Made by a program: the position numbers and the translations under genes
Assembly (NCBI RefSeq): GCF_000337215.1
Contig: NZ_AOHZ01000061.1
Coordinates: 1 to 64,000, forward strand
Length of the DNA: 64,000 nt
Source of the DNA: Natronolimnohabitans innermongolicus JCM 12255
GTDB taxonomy: Archaea; Halobacteriota; Halobacteria; Halobacteriales; Natrialbaceae
Reading direction: 5' to 3'
The notes under the pieces: model-generated
What the model saw: the letters and a program-made list of their open reading frames with translations, nothing else
Databases searched by the model: none
What the model was told of the DNA's origin: nothing
In this document: one piece after another, positions 33,604 to 40,870 of the stretch
Numbering within the stretch: the stretch's first letter is position 1
Layout of the letters: every line of letters starts with the position of its first letter

Positions 33604-34030
33604 CGGTCACCCCCTGACTCTTGTACTCCTCTTCCAGTTCGTCAAGCAGGTCTTCCGCGTCTGCCAGAACGTGACGGGTGTGTTCGAAGTCTGAACATCC
33701 GGGTCCGTTCCCGACGTTATCGTCTTCGATGGCTCTCCCAAGGGTGAGGAACGACGAATGGATGAACCGCACGAGGTTGAAAAGCCGTACCTTCGGGCTT
33801 TGGCGGTCAAGGACACCGATCCGTTCGAGATCGTCACTCACGTGCTCAATGTACTCGTCGGACCGAGAAACCATCAGCCAGAACTCCTCTTCAACGTCTT
33901 CGCCATGCTCAATACCGTCGCTGATTCGGTGAGCGTGGGGATCGACCTCTTCGGTGAAGAACGACTGGATGTTGATCGACATCTCCTGCCGAGCAATCCG
34001 CTCCCAGTTTGGACCGTTGTCACTAGGCAT
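33590..34030 (-). CDS. Helical protein of the RAMP operon (possible small subunit)
   Basis: 146 aa, predicted largely alpha-helical and acidic: NWERIARQEMSINIQSFF, EEFWLMVSRSDEYIEHVSDD, VRLFNLVRFIHSSFLTLGRA, TRHVLADAEDLLDELEEEYK. No motif recognised. Its size, all-helical nature and position between other complex components would suit a Cas11-type small subunit (Csm2/Cmr5/Cse2), but a HEPN-like accessory protein is an alternative. ATG overlaps the preceding stop (TGATG). The function is an inference from context only. Confidence 0.65.
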   Translation of the reverse strand: MPSDNGPNWERIARQEMSINIQSFFTEEVDPHAHRISDGIEHGEDVEEEFWLMVSRSDEYIEHVSDDLERIGVLDRQSPKVRLFNLVRFIHSSFLTLGRAIEDDNVGNGPGCSDFEHTRHVLADAEDLLDELEEEYKSQGVTDAIQ

Positions 34031-34347
34031 CAGGCGGACCCCTCCGTTGAGATACTGCGTACGAAAGCTTCGAATGGACTCTCATCGTCGGCGTAGTAGT
34101 GCCGATCGGCCCAATCTCGATTATCTACTCTATCCCGGACAAACTTCACGTAGTCATCGACGAAGTGAACGTTGAGAACACACTTCTGGATGAGCAGGCC
34201 GTCTGGGACGACGTGGATCGTCCCGTCGCTCGTCCGGTAGACGTGGGACGCGCCTTCGGTGTTGTCGCCCAGCTCGATGTAGGTCGGGCGCGGAGCGTTG
34301 TAGTTGCGAGCGATGCCTTCAATGGGATTGGGATCTGATTTCTTCAT
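34030..34347 (-). CDS. First gene of the RAMP operon, unknown
   Basis: 105 aa. Starts MKKSDPNPIEGIARNY directly after the structured leader. Contains a short beta-rich core (SHVYRTSDGTIHVVPDGLLIQKCVLNV) and a helical C-terminus (VDDYVKFVRDRVDNRDWADR). No recognised domain. The last codon overlaps the next ATG (TGATG), so translation is coupled. Role unknown; as the first product after the leader it might regulate or bind it. Confidence 0.65.
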   Translation of the reverse strand: MKKSDPNPIEGIARNYNAPRPTYIELGDNTEGASHVYRTSDGTIHVVPDGLLIQKCVLNVHFVDDYVKFVRDRVDNRDWADRHYYADDESPFEAFVRSISTEGSA

Positions 34348-34440
34348 GGGTTTCTGCTTCCCAGAAGCCCAGTCCGCGTGTCTCCAGCACGCGGACGTTT
34401 CCTGCGATGGTCACGCCCCGAGGGACCGGGCTCCCTTTAC
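34348..34440 (-). ncRNA. Structured 5' leader of the RAMP operon (candidate guide or regulatory RNA)
   Basis: Between the promoter and the first ATG lie about 93 nt with three hairpins. In transcript order: AGGGA (34432-34436) paired with TCCCT (34421-34425); a perfect 9-bp stem GTCCGCGTG (34388-34396)/CACGCGGAC (34372-34380) with a 7-nt loop; and GCTTC (34364-34368)/GAAGC (34356-34360) with a 3-nt loop. CAGGAAACG precedes the long stem and GCAGAAACCC follows the last one, recalling GAAAC ends of CRISPR repeats. Haloarchaeal leaders are usually absent or very short, so the length is notable. Function inferred only. Confidence 0.5.
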
Positions 34441-34460
34441 CCTGCCTTACTAGGCGTGGG

Positions 34461-34470
34461 TAATAAAAAT
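34461..34470 (-). promoter_or_regulatory. TATA box of the RAMP operon
   Basis: Minus-strand atttttatta, about 25-30 nt before the first base of the structured leader (near 34440). The nearest start codon is 114 nt further, so this transcript is not leaderless. Confidence 0.6.
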
Positions 34471-34493
34471 AGCGGTGCCGTGTGAGGCAGGGG

Positions 34494-34501
34494 GTTAAGT
34501 A
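34494..34501 (+). promoter_or_regulatory. TATA box of the divergent regulator gene
   Basis: gttaagta lies 22-29 nt before the ATG at 34523, the spacing of a leaderless transcript. It is only 23 bp from the operon's TATA box, so one bound regulator could affect both. Confidence 0.5.
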
Positions 34502-34522
34502 CTGGGAATATGAATTGCCGCT

Positions 34523-34765
34523 ATGGACGAGGACCGGGAACGAAACTCTCAGGGCCGATTTACTGCGGAACATGACGTGACTGCGGAAGATGTCTACGAA
34601 GCAATGGATCAGTTCGAACCCTATACCAGCCGGGAGATTGCCGACAATTTGGACATCCCGCGACGGACGGCGTACAAATTCCTTAATGATCTGGCGGACG
34701 CCGGACTCATCCGAAAGAAAAAGCCAGAGCCACGTCGTGCCATTTGGATCCGGAACGAGGAATGA
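34523..34765 (+). CDS. Winged-helix transcriptional regulator next to the RAMP operon
   Basis: 80 aa: MDEDRERNSQGRFTAEHDVT, then EDVYEAMDQFEPYTSREIAD, a recognition region NLDIPRRTAYKFLNDLADAG, and a Lys-rich wing (LIRKKKPEPRRAIWIR). This is a minimal HTH of the type often found on haloarchaeal mobile and defence loci. It is divergent from the RAMP operon and the two TATA boxes are 23 bp apart, so it probably controls the operon and itself. Confidence 0.85.
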   Translation: MDEDRERNSQGRFTAEHDVTAEDVYEAMDQFEPYTSREIADNLDIPRRTAYKFLNDLADAGLIRKKKPEPRRAIWIRNEE

Positions 34766-34779
34766 TCACGCATGGCTGA

Positions 34780-35160
34780 AGATGGGGCTTAGACCATGAG
34801 GCAGAGGAATCAAGTTATCAAACGATCAGCAATCAGGAATTATGGAGGAAACGGTATGAACGAACGGTCGGAGACGCGGATCCAGACTTTCAGGATGAGC
34901 TTGAGCCTGTCCGCGTGCCGATCACTGACCCGGCGTACCACAACCTCAAAACATAACTGCTGAAGAACATCGTCGAGCACGATGATCTCCCTTCCGCGGT
35001 CGGGGGACGTGATTTCAAAAACCGGCATGACAACGAGACGGTGCTTTAGTCGCATAACCCTAATTTCGTCACTCCCGACGGCGAACTCCCACCATATGAT
35101 GCGTTCCCAATCCGGCGAGAGAACGTGTGGTTAGAACAATACATATCGAGAGCCGGGTTC
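34780..35160 (+). pseudogene. Broken ORF with two in-frame stops beside the RAMP operon
   Basis: One frame gives RWGLDHEAEESSYQTISNQE, then LWRKRYERTVGDADPDFQDE, continues to DPAYHNLKT and stops (TAA), resumes LLKNIVEHDDLPSAVGGRDF to DNETVL, stops (TAG), and continues SHNPNFVTPDGELPPYDAFP up to WLEQYISRAGF. The protein-like composition on both sides of each stop, without frame change, indicates a gene decayed by nonsense mutations. Its tail overlaps the convergent beta-propeller gene. Family not recognised. It lacks a clear ATG. Confidence 0.55.
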
Positions 35161-36423
35161 CCACCGAAACCCGTACAGCGTCTCGTCCGTCGCGGCGACG
35201 AGTCGGTCGTCGACGAGGAACAGCTCGTCCCCACAGTCGACGTCTTCGTAGCGCTCCACCGACCACCAGTCGTCGCCGTCGGCGGCGACGCCGACGAGGT
35301 CGCAGCCGCGTCCGCCGTTTCCCTCGAGCGTCCCGTAGCCGTAGACGCCGTCGGCGTTAGCGACCGGCCCGGCGGTGAACCGAACGTCGTCGCGGTGCCA
35401 CTCCCGCTCGCCCGTCCCGAGGTCGATCGCGGTCAGCGACTCGCCGCTGGCGTGATAGAGCCGGTCGGTCGAACCGGTCTCGACGATCGCCGGATCGTGC
35501 GAGCGCGGCGGTGACTCGAGGGGAACCGTATACGCCGACTCCCTGTTGCGGTCCAGTCCCCGAAGCTCGCCGTCGACGGCCAGCAGGAGCGCCGGTCCGG
35601 CGTCGCCGCCGGCAGTCTCGAGCCAGCCCGGTGTTGTGGCCAGTTCGACGTCGGCTACCACCGATCCGTCGGCGTCGACGGCGACGAGGAGTGCGTCGCC
35701 GTTCTCGCGGTCCTCGAGAGCAGTCCAGACGAGGTCGTCCGCGACGGCGAGGGCTCGTATCCGCGGGTCGTCCGGTTCGTCGCCGACACGGGACCCGAAC
35801 AACCCGTCTTCGAACTCGAGGTGGAACAGCTCCGTGCCGTCGGTCGCGTCGAAGCCGACGACGCCGTCGGCGTGGCTGCCGGCGACGAGCGACTCGCTCG
35901 CCTCGAGTGCGAGTCGCGGCACTCGATCCGCATCGTCGTCCTCGTCCGGCTCGGTATCGGACGCGTCGCTCTCCTCGGCGTGGTACCACTCCGCTTTCCA
36001 CGTCGTTTGGGCGCCCTCGGCGGTCGAATCGACCCTCGCTTGCCGCTGTTCGTCACCGTCGCGCTCGAGTCGCACGACCGTGCCGTCCTCGAGCGGGAGG
36101 AATGCGGCGCCATCGGCAATTGCCGGCTCACCGTGACGGCTGGCGTCGGGGCTCCCGGTCCACACCGCCTGACCGCCGCCGTCGTAGACGTGTACGGTCC
36201 CGTCGCTGGGACCGAACGGCCCCACGGAGCGCTCGAAGACGGCGAACAGGTGCGTGCCGTCCCCGAGCCAGGTTACGCTCGGCGAGCCGCCGTACGGATC
36301 GACCGATTCGGTCCAGTCGAAGTCGCCGGCGGCGGCCTGATAGCCGCAGCCGGCGAGCCCCGTCGCCAGGCCGGTTCCGACCGCTGCGAGCAGTCGGCGT
36401 CTCCCGAGTCGGTCGCCGATCAT
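35131..36423 (-). CDS. PQQ-like beta-propeller lipoprotein
   Basis: 430 aa. Tat-type lipoprotein signal: GRRRLLAAVGTGLATGLAGC with lipobox Cys26. The mature part is a beta-propeller with about seven repeats of the form (V)xxxDxxDGxxxW/F, for instance VGFDATDGTELFHLEFED and TAIDLGTGEREWHRDD, as in PQQ-binding-like/BamB-like proteins. Acidic insert DTEPDEDDDAD. The ATG overlaps the stop of the HtpX-like gene (ATGA), so the two are co-translated: a membrane protease and an exported scaffold. Its 3' end runs into the broken ORF on the other strand. Confidence 0.88.
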   Translation of the reverse strand: MIGDRLGRRRLLAAVGTGLATGLAGCGYQAAAGDFDWTESVDPYGGSPSVTWLGDGTHLFAVFERSVGPFGPSDGTVHVYDGGGQAVWTGSPDASRHGEPAIADGAAFLPLEDGTVVRLERDGDEQRQARVDSTAEGAQTTWKAEWYHAEESDASDTEPDEDDDADRVPRLALEASESLVAGSHADGVVGFDATDGTELFHLEFEDGLFGSRVGDEPDDPRIRALAVADDLVWTALEDRENGDALLVAVDADGSVVADVELATTPGWLETAGGDAGPALLLAVDGELRGLDRNRESAYTVPLESPPRSHDPAIVETGSTDRLYHASGESLTAIDLGTGEREWHRDDVRFTAGPVANADGVYGYGTLEGNGGRGCDLVGVAADGDDWWSVERYEDVDCGDELFLVDDRLVAATDETLYGFRWEPGSRYVLF

Positions 36424-37448
36424 TCGGTTTCCCTCGCGAGCTCCCGAAGCCGTTCGATTCGCTTCGCTGTCGGCGGATGCGTGTCCGGGAAGATATCGGT
36501 GCTGACGAGTTCTTTCGAGGCGAAGTCGCGCCCCTCGAGCGGCGCGAGGTAGAGCGCTTCCGTGCCGCCGTCGAGCCGTCGCAGATCGCGGTCGGGAACG
36601 TCGGTCATCGTCTCGTCGATCGTCTCGAGTGCGCTCGCGAGTGCGGCGGGCGAGCCGGTGATCGTCGCGGCGGCCCGGTCCGCGGCGTACTCGCGCTCAC
36701 GGGAGAGCACGCGGTAAAAGAGCACGCTCGCGGCCCAGAACATCGCCGAGACGGTCAGCGTCACGACGGCCGTGACGGTGATGACGACCACCGCGACGAG
36801 GAGCCCGCGTCCGTCGCTGTCGCCGCCGCTCGAGCCGCCGAATCCGTGACCGAGCAGGCGGTAGAACCCGTAAAGGACGTAAAACGCCGCGATCGCGAGG
36901 TAGTAGGTAATCGTCGGCAACAGCCACGCGACGGTCATCAGCCTCGCGTCCTGATTTCTGAGGTGGGCGAGTTCGTGCGCCAGGACGGCCTCGAGTTCGG
37001 CGTCGTCGAGTTCCTCGAGCAGCGCCGAGGTGACGACGACCCGTTCGTCGCCGCCGCCGGCGACGGCGAAGGCGTTCGGCGCCCGACTCTCGACGACCGC
37101 GACGTCGGGTTTGGCGACGTCGACCTGGGCGGCCAGCCGCGTCACGGTCGCGTGGAGGTCGGGATAGGCGTCCGCGTCGACTGATCGGCCGCCGACGGAG
37201 CCGACGACGGCGCGGGGACCGAACCGGTACTGGACGACGAGGCCGCCGAGGACGACGACGGCGAGCAAGACGGGGTCGACGTAGAACTCGCCGTGGTAGG
37301 GCCGTTCGTTGGCCCACTCGAGCAACGCGATGCCGACGGTGTTCGCGAGAGCCACGAAGGTGTAGACGAACGCGAACGGGAGGACGACGAGCAATCCGAG
37401 CGCGACGAGCATTCGGAGCCGGAGGGCGTGATCGTCTGGGCGGGACAT
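36420..37448 (-). CDS. htpX: M48 family membrane metalloprotease (HtpX-like)
   Basis: 342 aa from the ATG at 37448 (MSRPDDHALRLRMLV). Two N-terminal membrane helices (about 12-40 and 60-72), zinc motif HELAH at residues 158-162 within EAVLAHELAHLRNQD, two more helices, and the third ligand in SREREYAADRAAA. All catalytic residues are present. HtpX-type proteases degrade misfolded membrane proteins. Promoter region shared with nadE on the opposite strand. Confidence 0.93.
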   Translation of the reverse strand: MSRPDDHALRLRMLVALGLLVVLPFAFVYTFVALANTVGIALLEWANERPYHGEFYVDPVLLAVVVLGGLVVQYRFGPRAVVGSVGGRSVDADAYPDLHATVTRLAAQVDVAKPDVAVVESRAPNAFAVAGGGDERVVVTSALLEELDDAELEAVLAHELAHLRNQDARLMTVAWLLPTITYYLAIAAFYVLYGFYRLLGHGFGGSSGGDSDGRGLLVAVVVITVTAVVTLTVSAMFWAASVLFYRVLSREREYAADRAAATITGSPAALASALETIDETMTDVPDRDLRRLDGGTEALYLAPLEGRDFASKELVSTDIFPDTHPPTAKRIERLRELARETE

Positions 37449-37666
37449 TGTGACGGAAACCGTAGCTGTCGTTCGGTTGTAAGCTCTCGACCATAACTGT
37501 ATTCCTCGCCGATCGGGGCCGAACCTACCGTTCGGTCGCGCTCGAGTCGGTCGCGGTGCCCGACCGGCCACTGTAAGACGTTCTCACTAGTAGCTGTTTA
37601 AGGGTTAAGCATTTATACGAGACGAATGTCTAACCAGGTACGAAATAAGATGGTGTTTGAACGCAA

Positions 37667-38554
37667 ATGAGCGTCGATAAGGAAACGGCCGTCTACTCGG
37701 GAATCGGTCACACGAACGGCTCGTTCATCACGGATCGCCCCGGCCTGGAACTCGTTCGCTCGCGGATTACGAGCGATATTCGGACGGCCGTCGAGAACGC
37801 CGGCGCGGACGGCGTCGTCGTCGCGATGAGCGGCGGAATCGACTCGACGGTGACGGCGGCGCTGGCCGTCGAAGCCGTCGGCAGCGACCGCGTCCTCGGG
37901 CTCGGACTTCCCTGTCACAAGAGCGAGGCGGCAGGGGTCAGCGAGGCGCGGACCATCGCCGACGGGTTCGGCATCGAGTTCGAGGAGATTCAGCTGCGGC
38001 CGGTGCTCGAGGCGTTCGAGCGAACGGTCGCGGACGAGATCGACGACCGGGAGTCGGACGCGGACCGGCCGTACGAGCGCAACCACGCGGTCGGAAACGT
38101 TACCGCGAGGCTGCGGATGATCGCGGCCTACTACGCGGCAAACAGGCAGCGCCGGCTCGTCCTCGGCACCGCGAACCGGTCGGAACTGCTGCTCGGCTAC
38201 TTCACCAAGTACGGCGACGGCGCGGCCGATCGATACCCGATCGGCGACCTCTACAAGACGGAAGTTCGCGCGCTCGCAAAGCGGATCGGCATCCCCAAGC
38301 GGATCGTCAGCAAGGCGCCCTCAGCGGGGTTCTGGGCCGACCAGACCGACGCGGACGAACTCGGCGCGACCTACGACGTTATCGATCCGCTACTGCAGCG
38401 TCTCGTCGACGAGGGGCTGACGGCGGGCGACGCGGCCGACATCCTCGAAGTGGACCGCGAGACGGCACGATCGATCGCGTGGCTCTGTGCCGAAACGGCA
38501 CACAAGCGGTCGATACCGGCGACGCCAGGGATCGCGGACCGCGCCGTCGAGTGA
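37667..38554 (+). CDS. nadE: Ammonia-dependent NAD+ synthetase
   Basis: 295 aa. Catalyses the last step of NAD+ synthesis from deamido-NAD+ with ammonia and ATP. PP-loop SGGIDST at residues 55-61; GTANRSELLLGYFTKYGDGAADRYPIGDLYKTEV is the nadE core; the C-terminal basic HKRSIP is typical. There is no glutaminase domain, so it uses free ammonia. Promoter: AT-rich ttaagcatttatacg about 37606-37620; ATG at 37667. Confidence 0.95.
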   Translation: MSVDKETAVYSGIGHTNGSFITDRPGLELVRSRITSDIRTAVENAGADGVVVAMSGGIDSTVTAALAVEAVGSDRVLGLGLPCHKSEAAGVSEARTIADGFGIEFEEIQLRPVLEAFERTVADEIDDRESDADRPYERNHAVGNVTARLRMIAAYYAANRQRRLVLGTANRSELLLGYFTKYGDGAADRYPIGDLYKTEVRALAKRIGIPKRIVSKAPSAGFWADQTDADELGATYDVIDPLLQRLVDEGLTAGDAADILEVDRETARSIAWLCAETAHKRSIPATPGIADRAVE

Positions 38555-38587
38555 CCGGTTCGTCGGTCGCCGGTTAGCCGTCGCCGA

Positions 38588-38992
38588 TCACTGCTGTCGG
38601 TACAGTTCCGTATTACGCCACCAGAACAGTCCCCACGAGAGCATGAAGCCGGCACCCATCGCGACGATATCACGGATGAGATCCGTCACGCCCGCATCCA
38701 CCAGCGGGACGAGGGCGATCGCCGACCCCATCGCGGCACCGACGACGATGAAAATCAGGTCACCAATCATGTGTTCCCGTGAGTTCTCCCAGTACACCTG
38801 GCGCTCCTCGTCGTACCAGACGCCGATATAGATCAAGACCGGAGCCATGGACGTGATCACCGTAATCACCTGATACTCCGGCTCGAGCCCCGCTGGGCCG
38901 AGTACGAGCAAGTTGATCGAGTTCGCGAGAATCGCCATCGCGAACAGTCCGACCAGGAGCCATCCCCAGCGCGGTAACGTCTCTTTGTCCAT
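38588..38992 (-). CDS. Membrane protein with four helices
   Basis: 134 aa: helices at about 9-30, 42-58, 76-97 and 106-125, with WYDEERQVYWENSREHM in the cytoplasmic or external loop. No family recognised. The reading frame has normal codon use for the region and an ATG at 38992. It ends 33 bp from the convergent nadE stop. Function unknown. Confidence 0.72.
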   Translation of the reverse strand: MDKETLPRWGWLLVGLFAMAILANSINLLVLGPAGLEPEYQVITVITSMAPVLIYIGVWYDEERQVYWENSREHMIGDLIFIVVGAAMGSAIALVPLVDAGVTDLIRDIVAMGAGFMLSWGLFWWRNTELYRQQ

Positions 38993-39055
38993 GCAGGGAG
39001 ACGGTCACCGCGAGAAAATAATCCTCCTGTTTTGGACTCCCACGCCGGCGTCGGG

Positions 39056-39349
39056 CTACTCCGCGCAGCAGGCGTCCTTTTTCGGGGACTCTTCGACGCC
39101 GTTTCCGTCGGCTGCCACCGGTTCCTCGAGACGATAGAGACTCTGTCGGGCGTCAGCGAAGTAGATGTCCTCGTCGACGATTCCGATATCTTCGAGGCGC
39201 TCGAGCGCGTAGCGGACGGTCCGGGCTGACAGCATCGATTCCTCGACGATCTGCTTTTGGGTCAACGGCCCGTCGTACTCGAGTACCTTGAAAACGAGTT
39301 TGGCACTCGGTGGCAAATCTTCGATGTCCTCCCCGTCGGTCTCTGCCAT
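39056..39349 (-). CDS. HTH regulator (MarR/TrmB-like)
   Basis: 97 aa from MAETDGEDIEDLPP. A compact winged helix: PSAKLVFKVLEYDGPLTQKQIVEE, recognition helix MLSARTVRYALERLEDIGIVDED, wing IYFADARQSLYRL. This layout with SARTVRYALxxLxxxGIV is typical of small haloarchaeal MarR-like regulators. A Cys-Cys pair at the C-terminus (KKDACCAE) may bind metal or sense redox. A TATA-like sequence (ttttatgct on the minus strand, about 39374-39382) lies 25-33 nt upstream. Confidence 0.85.
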   Translation of the reverse strand: MAETDGEDIEDLPPSAKLVFKVLEYDGPLTQKQIVEESMLSARTVRYALERLEDIGIVDEDIYFADARQSLYRLEEPVAADGNGVEESPKKDACCAE

Positions 39350-39531
39350 ATTACGAATCGAAAGGTCCCAGCAGCATAAAAGTTGAGCCTTACCGTCGAT
39401 AGCTGACGTGAAATATTCCAATACAATACTACGAGGAAATACTATTATGACGGGCGCTATTCCGTAATCTGGCTGTTTGACCGGGTAGTCAGACGCTGGT
39501 GAAATTTGGCAGTATCGAGACGGCGGTGACG

Positions 39532-40707
39532 CTACAGTTGCTGCCAGACGTCTTCGTCGTCGTCGAATCCGTCCTCGGGGTCCGCGAACTCGTCACTGCC
39601 CTCGAGTTCGAGATCGTCGGGCGTAATCGGGGGTTCGGCGTCGGCGACTGCTGACTGGTCCTCGAGATCCATCTCGGGCCAGGCGGTCTCCTCCCAGAGG
39701 CCGCGATCGCTGTAGTAGTAGACGACGCCGTCGCTGACGACGGCAAACAGCCCTCGTTGCGTGTCGTGGACGACGCGTTCGTTCGTATCGATCGCGACGT
39801 CGACGACGTCCTCGATCGTATCGAGCGAGACGTGATAGTCCCCGATCCACATCGGGATCGACCCCCGCGAGATCCACTCGGCGTAGCGCCGTTCGTGGAC
39901 CGCCCGACGCGCGGCCGCTTCGTCGATCGGCGAACGGCGGGCGGCGAAGACGCCGCCGGCGATCGCGAGCGTACCGAGCAGCGAGAGCGCGGCGATCGCC
40001 GTGAGGTTTCGCGGCTCAGTCGTCTCCTCGGTTCCCGTCTGAACGGTGTTCTCGTCGGTTGCCGACAGCGACTCCTCGAGCCAGTAGGCGTCGTCAGTTA
40101 CCTCGAGCGGCGATGACGCCGTGTGGACGCCCTCCGTCGTCCCGGTGTCGTACTCCGCGCGGAACTCGAGACGGAGATCGACCGCCCCGACGCCGGAGAG
40201 CGCGCTCTCGAGTTCCTGCTGTCGGTCGCGGTAGGCGTCGACGTCGATCGTCGTCTCGGACGTCGCCGCGCCGTCCTCGACGGTCGGCGACCCGTCTATC
40301 AGCGTGTGGGTCTCGTTCCAGAACACCGAGTCGTCGCGAGTCGCCTCGAACCGAAGCGTCAGTTCGTGGTCGACGACACCGTCGTCGATCGGCGTTCTGT
40401 CGCTCGTATTTTGCAACTCGGTCGTCGGCTCGAGGGTTAGCTCCGGCGAGTCCTCGAGCATGTACACGCCGCTGTTCTCGAGGCGATCGCCCTCGCTCCA
40501 CAGCGCCCCGTCCTGGACGACGACGGCGCTCGTCTCGACGTCGCTCGAGACGCGTTCGTCCCCGTACTGGACGGTCGTCGACGTTGACGGCGTCGCGACG
40601 ACCCAGCCGGTCGCCACGAGCGCGAGGACGCCGATGGCGATCAACCCAATCGCGATCGTTCGACCGTGCTCTGCGAGCACCAACTCGAGGCGCGGGTTAT
40701 CGATCAC
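39532..40707 (-). CDS. DUF5305 domain-containing membrane protein
   Basis: 391 aa starting with GTG at 40707 (IDNPRLELVLAEHGR). N-terminal helix (about 17-39), exported beta-rich domain to residue 235 (ELTLRFEATRDDSVFWNETH), a second helix near 245-262, then a cytoplasmic domain (RRYAEWISRGSIPMW; VVSDGVVYYYSDRGLWEE). This is the DUF5305 architecture, which accompanies SipW-like signal peptidases and DUF1102 proteins in haloarchaea. Role: probably an assembly or anchoring factor of the surface protein cassette. 163 bp separate it from the signal peptidase gene. Confidence 0.85.
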   Translation of the reverse strand: MIDNPRLELVLAEHGRTIAIGLIAIGVLALVATGWVVATPSTSTTVQYGDERVSSDVETSAVVVQDGALWSEGDRLENSGVYMLEDSPELTLEPTTELQNTSDRTPIDDGVVDHELTLRFEATRDDSVFWNETHTLIDGSPTVEDGAATSETTIDVDAYRDRQQELESALSGVGAVDLRLEFRAEYDTGTTEGVHTASSPLEVTDDAYWLEESLSATDENTVQTGTEETTEPRNLTAIAALSLLGTLAIAGGVFAARRSPIDEAAARRAVHERRYAEWISRGSIPMWIGDYHVSLDTIEDVVDVAIDTNERVVHDTQRGLFAVVSDGVVYYYSDRGLWEETAWPEMDLEDQSAVADAEPPITPDDLELEGSDEFADPEDGFDDDEDVWQQL

Positions 40708-40870
40708 GGACCGACCACCCCGGGTCTGGTCGGGTCACTCGAGACGGCGACCGGCACCCCCACGACTCCCGAACCGACCCGCCCCCACGGGCCGGTTGGA
40801 GAACGCACATGTATCGAGACACATCTATCGAGCAATATAACGATATTGGCCGCAGTCTCCCCTTGTCTCG

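Noticed and set aside
33469-34347. Toxin-antitoxin (HEPN/MNT) reading of the small genes in the RAMP operon
   Set aside because: No Rx4-6H HEPN motif in the expected helix and no GSxD nucleotidyltransferase motif; kept only as an alternative.
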